A DNA stretch of 64,000 bases from Siphonodentalium dalli (Eukaryota > Mollusca > Scaphopoda > Gadilida > Siphonodentaliidae), in contig CP136065.1 of the NCBI GenBank assembly GCA_032622095.1, positions 26,233,141-26,297,140 on the forward strand, read 5' to 3'. This document shows positions 56,040-64,000 of the stretch, piece after piece; positions within the stretch are counted from its first letter, which is position 1, and the number at the start of each line of letters is the position of its first letter. The notes under the pieces were generated by a model, which was not told the DNA's origin, ran no database searches, and saw only the letters and a program-made list of their open reading frames with translations. A program made the position numbers and the translations under genes.

Positions 56040-59000
56040 TTCATCGTCGCCTTCTTATCGGTGTTACCCTAGTGCCTCATCGCATTACACTCGGCGATGT
56101 TGTTGTTACTCGTCGCCTTACCATCAGCGTTATCTTTATTCATCGTTGCCTTACCATCGGCGTTATCTTTGTTCCCCGTCGTCTTACGAACGGCGTTATC
56201 GTTGTTCCTCGTCGCCTTACCATCGGCGTTATCTTTGGTCATCGTCGCTGTTCATCGGCGTTATCTTTGTTCATCGTCGCCTTACCATCGGCGTTATCTG
56301 TGTTCCTCGTCGCCCCTTACCATCGCCGTTAACTTTGTCAATCGTCGCCTTATCATCGGCGTTATCTTTGTTCCTCGTCGCCTTACCATCGGCGTTGTCG
56401 TTGTTTATCGTCGCCTTACCATCAGCGTTATCTTTATTCATCGTTGCCTTACCATCGGCGTTATCTTTGTTCCCCGTCGTCTTACGAACGGCGTTATCGT
56501 TGTTCCTCGTCGCCTTACCATCGGCGTTATCTTTGGTCATCGTCGCTGTTCATCGGCGTTATCTTTGTTCATCGTCGCCTTACCATCGGCGTTATCTGTG
56601 TTCCTCGTCGCCCCTTACCATCGCCGTTAACTTTGTCAATCGTCGCCTTGTCATCGGCGTTATCTTTGTTCCTCGTCGCCTCACCATCGGCGTTGTCGTT
56701 GTTTATCGTCGCCTTACCATCGGCGTTATCTTTGTTCATCGTTGCCTTATCATCGGCGTTATCTTTGTTCCTCGTCGCCTTACCATAGGCGTTTTCATTG
56801 TTCCTCTCCGCCTTACCGTCGGCGTTATCTTTATTCCTCGTCGCCTTACCATCGGCGTTAACTTTGTTCCTCGTCGCCTTACCATCGGCGTTATCTTTGC
56901 TCCTGTCACCTTACCATAGGCGTTTTCTTTGTTCCTTGCCGCCTTACCATCGGCGTTATCTTTGCTCCTCGTCACCTTACCATAGGCGTTTTCTTTGTTC
57001 CTTGCCGCCTTACCATCGGCGTTATCGTTGTCCCTCGTCACCTTACCACCGGCGTTGTCGTTGTTTATCGTCATCTTACCACCGGCGTTATCTTTGTTCA
57101 TTGTCGCCTTACCAAAGACGTTTTCATTGTTCCTCTCCGCCTTACCATCGGTGTTATCTGTTCATCGTCGCCTTATCATTGGCGTTGTCGTTGTTTATCG
57201 TCGTCTTACCATCGGCGTTATCTTTGTTCATCGTCGCCTTACCAAAGACGTTTTCATTGTTCCTCTCCGCCTTACCATCGGTGTTATCTGTTCATCGTCG
57301 CCTTATTATTGGGCGTTGTCGTTGTTTATCGTCGCCTTACAACCGGCGTTATCATTGTTCCTCGTCGCCTTATCATATGCGTTTTCTTTGTTCCTCACCG
57401 CCTTACCATCGGCGTTATCGTTGTCCTTCATCGCCTTACCATCGGCGTTGTCTTTCATCGTCGCCTTACAATCGGCGTTATATTTTGTCCTCGTCGCCGT
57501 ACCATCGGCGTTGTCGGTCATCGTCACCTTACAATCGGCGTTATCGTTGTTCCTCGTCTCGTCGCCTTGCCATCGGCGTTGTCGTTCAACGTCGCCTTAC
57601 CATCGGCGTTATCGTTGTTCCTCGTCGCCTTACCTTCGCGGTGTCGTTCAACGTCGCCTTACAATCGGCGTTATCTTTGTTCCTGTCGCCTTACCATCGG
57701 CGTTGTCGTTCAAGGTCGCCTTACCATGGCGTTATCGTTGATCCTCGTCGCATTACCTTCGGCGCTGTCGCTCAACGTCGCTTTACAATAGGCGTTATCT
57801 TTGTTCCTCGTCGCATTACCTTCGGCATTGTCGTTCATAGTCGCCTTACAATCGGCGTTATCGTTGTTCCTCGTCGCCTTACCATAGGCGTTTTCTTTGT
57901 TCCTCGCTGCCTCACCATCGGTGTTATCGTTGTTCCTCCTCGCCTTACCATCGGCGTTGTCGTTGTTCATCGTGGCCTTACACTCGGCGTTATCTTTGTT
58001 CCTCGTCGCCTCACCATGGGCGTTTTCTTTGTTCCTCGCGCCTTACCATCGGCGTTATCGTTGTTCATCGTCGCATTACCATCGGCGTTGTCGTTGTTCA
58101 TCGTCGCCTTACCATCGGCGTTATCTTTGTTCCTCGTCGCCTTACCATCGGCGTTATCTTTGTTCCTCGTCGCCTTACCATCGGCGTTTTCTTTGTTCAT
58201 CGTCGCCTTACCATCGGCGTTATTTTTTGTTCCTCGTCGCCTTACCATCGGCGTTATCGTTGTTCCTCGTCGCCTTACCGTCGGCGTTTTCTTTGTTCCT
58301 CGTCGCCTTACCATCGGCGTTATCTTTGTTCCTCGACGTCTTACCATCGGCGTTAACATTGTTACTCGTCGCCTTACCATCGACGTTAGCTTTGTTCCTC
58401 GTCGCCTTACCATCGGCGTTATCTTTGTTTCTCGTCGCCTTACCATCGGCGTTATCTTTGCTCCTCGTCGTCATACCATCGGCGTTATCTTTGTTTCTCG
58501 TCGCCTTACCATCGGCGTTATCTTTGCTCCTCGTCGCCTTGCCACCGGTTATCTTTGTTCCTCGTCGCCTTACCATCGGCGTTATCTTTGCTCCTCGTCG
58601 CCTTGCCACCGGTTATCTTTGTTCCCCGTCGCCTTACCGTCGGCGTTATCTTTGTTCCGCGTTGCATTACCGTCGGTGTTTTCTTTGTTCCTCGTCGTCT
58701 TACCATCGACGTTATCTTTGTTCCGCGTTGCCTTACCATTGGCGTTATCGTTGTTCCTCGTCGCCATACCATTGGCGTTATTTTGTTCCTCGTCGCCTTA
58801 CCATCGGCGTTATCTTTGTGATTCGTCGCCTTACCATTGGCGTTATCGTTGTTCCTCGTCGCCTTACCATCGGCGTTATCGTTGTTCCTCGTCGCCTTAC
58901 CGTCGGAGTTTTCTTTGTTCCTCGTCGCCTTACCATCGGCGTTATCTTTGTTCCTCAACGTCTTACCATCGGCGTTAACTTTGTTACTCGTCGCCTTACC

Positions 59001-62000
59001 ATCGACGTTAGCTTTGTTCCTCGTCGCCTTACCATCGGCGTTATCTTTGTTTCTCGTCGCCTTACCATCGGCGTTATCTTTGCTCCTCGTCGTCATACCA
59101 TCGGCGTTATCTTTGTTTCTCGTCGCCTTACCATCGGCGTTATCTTTGCTCCTCGTCGCCTTACCATCGGCGTTATCTTTGTTCCTCGTCGCCTTACCAT
59201 CGGCGTTATCTTTGTTCAGCGTTGCCTTATCATCGGCGTTATCTTTGTTCCTCGTCGCCTTACCATAGGCGTTTTCATTGTTCCTCTCCGCCTTACCGTC
59301 GGCGTTATCTTTATTCCTCGTCGCCTTACCATCGGCGTTAACTTTGTTCCTCATCGACCTACCATCGGCGTTATCTTTGCTCCTCGCCGCCTTACCATCG
59401 GCGTTATCGTTGTTCCTCGCCACCTTTCCATAGGCGTTTTATTTGTTCCTCGCCGCCTTACCATCGGCGTTATCGTTGTTCCTCGTCATCTTACCACCGG
59501 CGTTGTCGTCGTTTATCGTCGTCTCACCATCGGCGTTATCTTTGTTTATCGTCGCCTTACCAAAGACGTTTTCATTGTTCCTCTCCGCCTTACCATCGGT
59601 GTTATCTGTTCATCGTCGCCTTATTATTGGCGTTGTCGTTGTTTATCGCCGCCTTACAACCGGCGTTATCATTGTTCCTCGTCGCCTTATCATATGCGTT
59701 TTCTTTGTTCCTCGCCGCCTTACCATCGGCGTTATCGTTGTCCCTCATAGCCTTACCATCGGCGTTGTCTTTCATCGTCGCCTTACAATCGGCGTTATCT
59801 TTGTTCCTCGTCGCCGTACCATCGGCGTTGTCGTTCATCGTCGCCTTACAATCGGCGTTATCGTTGTTCCTCGTCTCGTCGCCTTGCCATCGGCGTTGTC
59901 GTTCAACGTCGCCTTACCATCGGCGTTATCGTTGTTCCTCGTCGCCTTACCTTCGGCGTTGTCGTTCAACGTCGCCCTACAATCGGCGTTATCTTTGTTC
60001 CTCGTCGCCTTACCATCGGCGTTGTCGTTCAAGGTCGCCTTACCATGGCGTTATCGTTGATCATCGTCGCCTTACCTTCGGCCTTGTCGTTCAACGTCGC
60101 TTTACAATAGGCATTATCTTTGTTCCTCGTCGCCTTACCATCGGCATCGTCGTTCATAGTCGCCTTACAATCGGCGTTATCGTTGTTCCTCGTCGCCTTA
60201 CCATAGTCGTTTTCTTTGTTCCTCGCTGCCTCACCATCGGTGTTATCGTTGTTCCTCGTCGCCTTACCATCGGCGTTATCTTTGTTCCTCGTCGCCTTAC
60301 CATTGGCGTTTTCTTTGTTCATCGTTGCCTTACCATCGGCGTTATTTGTTCCTCGTCGCCTTACCATCGACGATATCTTTGTTCCCCGTCGCCTTACCAT
60401 CGGCGTTATCTTTGTTCCGCGTTGCCTTACCGTCGGTGTTTTCTTTGTTCCTCGTCGCCTTACCATCGACGTTATCTTAATTCCGCGTTGCCTTACCATT
60501 GGCGTTATCGTTGTTCCTCGTCGCCTTACCATCGGCGTTATTTTGTTCCTCGTCACCTTACCATCGGCGTTATCTTTGTTATTCGTCGCCTTACCATTGG
60601 CGTTATCGTTGTTCCTCGTCGCCTTACCGTCGGCGTTTTCTTTGTTCCTCGTCGCCTTACCATCGGCGTTATCTTTGTTCCTCATCGACCTACCATCGGC
60701 GTTATCTTTGCTCCTCGCCGCCTTACCATCGGCGTTATCGTTGTTCCTCGCCACCTTTCCATAGGCGTTTTATTTGTTCCTCGCCGCCTTACCATCGGCG
60801 TTATCGTTGTTCCTCGTCATCTTACCACCGGCGTTGTCGTTGTTTATCGTCGTCTTACCACCGGCGTTATCTTTGTTCATCGTCGCCTTACCAAAGACGT
60901 TTTCATTGTTCCTCTCCGCCTTACCATCGGTGTTATCTGTTCATCGTCGCCTTATCATTGGCGTTGTCGTCGTTTATCGTCGTCTTACCATCGGCGTTAT
61001 CTTTGTTTATCGTCGCCTTACCAAAGACGTTTTCATTGTTCCTCTCCGCCTTACCATCGGTGTTATCTGTTCATCGTCGCCTTATTATTGGCGTTGTCGT
61101 TGTTTATCGCCGCCTTACAACCGGCGTTATCATTGTTCCTCGTCGCCTTATCATATGCGTTTTCTTTGTTCCTCGCCGCCTCACCATCGGCGTTATCGTT
61201 GTCCCTCATCGCCTTACCATCGGCGTTGTCTTTCATCGTCGCCTTACAATCGGCGTTATCTTTGTTCTTCGTCGCCTTACCATCGGCGTTATCTTTGTTC
61301 CTCGTCGCCTTACCATCGGCGTTATCTTTGTTACTCGTCGCCTTAAAATAAGCGTTATCTTTGTTCCTCGCCGCACTACCATCGGCGTTATCTTTGTTCC
61401 TCGTCGCCTTACCATCGGCGTTATCTTTGTTCCTCGTCGCCTTAACATCGGCGTTATCTTTGTTCCTCGTCGCCTTACCATCGGCGTTATCGTTGTTCCT
61501 CGTCGCCTTACCATCGGCGTTATTTTTGTTCCTCGTCGCCTCACCATAGGCGTTTTCTTTGTTCCTCGTCGCCTTAACATCGGCGTTATCGTTGTTCCTC
61601 GTCGCCTTACCATCGGCGTTATTTTTGTTCCTCGTTGCCTCACCATAGGCGTTTTCTTTGTTCCTCGCCGCCTTACCATCGGCGTTATCTTTGTTCCTCG
61701 TCGCCTTACCATCATCGTTATCTTTGTTCTTTGTCGCCTTACCATCGGCGTTTTCTTTGTTCCTCGTCGCCTTACCATCGGCGTTTTCTTTGGTCCTCGT
61801 CGCCTTACCATCATCGTTATCTTTGTTCTTTGTCGCCTTACCATCGGCGTTTTCTTTGTTCCTCGTCGCCTTGCCATCGGCGTTATCTTTGCTCCTCGTC
61901 GTCATTCCATCGGCGTTATCTTTGTTTCCCGTCGCCTTACCATCGGCGTTATCTTTGCTCCTCGTCGCCTTACCGCCGGTTATCTTTGTTCTTCGTCGCC

Positions 62001-63700
62001 TTACCATCGGCGTTATCTTTGTTCCTCGTCGCCTTACCATCGGCGTTATCTTTGTTACTCGTCGCCTTAAAATAAGCGTTATCTTTGTTCCTCGCCGCAC
62101 TACCATCGGCGTTATCTTTGTTCCTCGTCGCCTTACCATCGGCGTTATCTTTGTTCCTCGTCGCCTTAACATCGGCGTTATCTTTGTTCCTCGTCGCCTT
62201 ACCATCGGCGTTATCGTTGTTCCTCGTCGCCTTACCATCGGCGTTATTTTTGTTCCTCGTCGCCTCACCATAGGCGTTTTCTTTGTTCCTCGTCGCCTTA
62301 ACATCGGCGTTATCGTTGTTCCTCGTCGCCTTACCATCGGCGTCATTTTTGTTCCTCGTTGCCTCACCATAGGCGTTTTCTTTGTTCCTCGCCGCCTTAC
62401 CATCGGCGTTATCTTTGTTCCTCGTCGCCTTACCATCATCGTTATCTTTGTTCTTTGTCGCCTTACCATCGGCGTTTTCTTTGTTCCTCGTCGCCTTACC
62501 ATCGGCGTTTTCTTTGGTCCTCGTCGCCTTACCATCATCGTTATCTTTGTTCTTCGTCGCCTTACCATCGGCGTTTTCTTTGTTCCTCGTCGCCTTGCCA
62601 TCGGCGTTATCTTTGTTCCGCGTTGCCTTACCATCGGCGTTTTCTTTGTTCCTCGTCGCCTTACCATCGGCGTTATCTTTGCTCCTCGTCGCCTTACCAT
62701 CGGCGTTATCTTTGTTACTCGTCGCCTTACCATCGACGTCAGCTTTGTTCATCGTCGCCTTACCATCGGCGTTATCTTTGTTTCTCGTCGCCTTACCATC
62801 GACGTTATCTTTATTCCTCGTCGCCTTACCATCGGCGTTATCTTTGTTCCTCGTCGCCTTACCATCTGCGTTATCTTTGTTCCACGTTGCCTTACCATCG
62901 GCGTTATCGTTGTTCCTCGTCGCCTTAGTATCGGCGTTATCTTTGTTGCCCGTCACATTACCATCGACGTTATCTTTGTTCCACGTCGCCTTACCATCGG
63001 CGTTATCTTTGTTCCTCATCGCCTTACCATCGGCGTTATCTTTGTTCATCGTCGCCTTACCATTGGCGTTAGCTTTGTTCCTCGTCGCCTTATCATCGGC
63101 TTTAGCTTTGTTCCTCGTCGCCCTACCATCGGCGCTATCTTTTTTCATCGTCGCCTTATCATCGGCGTTAGCTTTGTTCCTCGTCGGCCTACCATCGGCG
63201 CTATCTTTGTTCATCGTCGCCTTACCATCGGCGTTAGCTTTGTTCCCCGCCGCCTTACCATCGGCGTTATCTTTGTTCCTCGTCGCCTTGCCATCGGCGT
63301 TATCTTTGTTCCTCGTCGCCTTACCATCGGTGTTAGCATTGTTCCTCGTCGCCTTACCATCGGCGTTATCGTTGTTCCTCTTCGAGTTACCATCGGCGTA
63401 GATGTTGTTAATCGTTGCCTTACCATCGGCCTTTTCTTTGTTCCTCGTCGCCTTACCATCGGCGTTGTCGTTGTTCATCGTCGCCTTACAATCGGCGTTA
63501 TGTTTGTTCATTGTCGCCTTACCATCGGCGTTGTCGTTGTTCATCGGCGTTATCTTTGTTCATCGTTGCCTTACAATCGGCGTTGTCGTTGTTCATCGCG
63601 TTATCCTTGTTCATCGTCGCCTTAGCATCGGCGTTGTCGTTGTCCATCGTCGCCTGTGCATCGTCTTCAAGTCATCGACCTTGTTGTTCATCGTCGCATA
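56040..63700 (+). repeat. 33-bp minisatellite, about 7.6 kb
   Basis: The consensus is two joined pieces, TTACCATCGGCGTTATCTTT and GTTCCTCGTCGCC, repeated roughly 230 times (length divided by 33). Unit variants form higher-order blocks: 298 bp apart (56121 and 56419), 130 bp (57111 and 57241), 1331 bp (59431 and 60762), and 724 bp (the AAAATAAGCG variant at about 61345 and 62069). The 33-bp period leaves all three plus and two minus frames free of stops, giving frames up to 726 residues. The block spacings 298, 724 and 1331 are not multiples of three, so copying did not respect a frame. I treat it as non-coding. Confidence 0.95.
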
Positions 63701-64000
63701 GTTCATCTGCATTGTCATGTCCATTACCACAATATCATCCACAGAGAGTGATGGACGTTTCTGCGCCTGGCCGTTTCGGCACTTGGGTTTGCGGTATGTA
63801 TGTATGGGTTGGCGGTTTGTGTATATCTACGTTTTTCTTGGAAATTTGGCTGTATATTCATCGGTGTTGACGTTGTTCAATGTAGTCTGATAATCGTGTT
63901 CGGGAGAGGTGGTCCATCTAAGTGGCTAGCACTTGTCCCCCAATCCCGTCACCATATTATTTTGGTAAATAAATATGTTTAAACCAATCTTCAAAACAGA
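63701..64000. other. Array edge with minisatellite relic
   Basis: The 33-bp repeat fades out by about 63720. GGACGTTTCTGCGCC and CCGTTTCGGCACTTGG at 63753-63786 are a minus-strand relic of the GTGCCGAAACGTCC repeat. Nothing else is recognised. Confidence 0.5.

Noticed and set aside
56798-58978. 726-residue open frame, and the other frames of 500-655 residues in 56-63.7 kb
   Set aside because: They arise because the 33-bp unit has no stop in five frames. The same stretch is open on both strands, block duplications shift the frame, and no domain is present.

Overview
This window looks like intergenic, repeat-dominated DNA from an animal nuclear genome. I find no intact protein-coding gene, no tRNA or rRNA gene and no CRISPR array. 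The most likely source is a marine invertebrate, probably a mollusc or other lophotrochozoan. That assignment is an inference from AT-rich unique sequence, many short DNA-transposon derivatives, Helitron-like elements carrying GACCTTGAC-type internal repeats, and a fragment resembling an interspersed repeat common in molluscs. Almost every long open frame lies inside a tandem array whose period happens to lack stop codons.

Layout. 0-2.3 kb: two head-to-tail Helitron-like elements (family A, minus strand) and a short tandem array. 2.7-10.2 kb: several non-autonomous TIR elements, including two copies of a TTAA-flanked, piggyBac-like MITE carrying two long hairpins. 11.9-14.8 kb: minisatellites plus the one recognisable protein remnant, the C-terminal part of an integrase-type transposon protein on the minus strand. 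It is broken by a stop, a frameshift and a TTAA-flanked insertion. 18.5-21.6 kb: four seamless head-to-tail Helitron-like units (two of family B, two of family C) inserted into a repeat whose uninterrupted copy is at 7.96-8.4 kb. 22-27 kb: tandem repeats, a near-perfect hairpin element and an 837-bp palindrome. 28.0-30.2 kb: a GAT/GGT-rich triplet array. 30.9-35.4 kb: two more A units and three more C units. 38.2-39.9 kb: an 80-bp satellite with an alternating 160-bp dimer and CACGTG motifs. 40-53.6 kb: more MITEs, inverted copies of dispersed repeats and a field of GCGCTTAAGCGC-type palindromes. 54.6-63.7 kb: a 54-bp coding-like array followed by about 7.6 kb of a 33-bp minisatellite that leaves five of six frames open.

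The pieces do not form a pathway. They record layered transposition: elements nested in elements, rolling-circle-type elements joined end to end, and local tandem amplification. The strongest observations are (1) mixed-family Helitron concatemers with exact CTAG|TC junctions, shared 5' ends and swapped internal modules; (2) the empty-site/filled-site pair for one concatemer; (3) the TTAA element splitting the integrase-type pseudogene; and (4) higher-order structure in the 80-bp and 33-bp arrays. Family names are from memory of family hallmarks, and no database search was possible. Identity and count figures are approximate unless given as positions.
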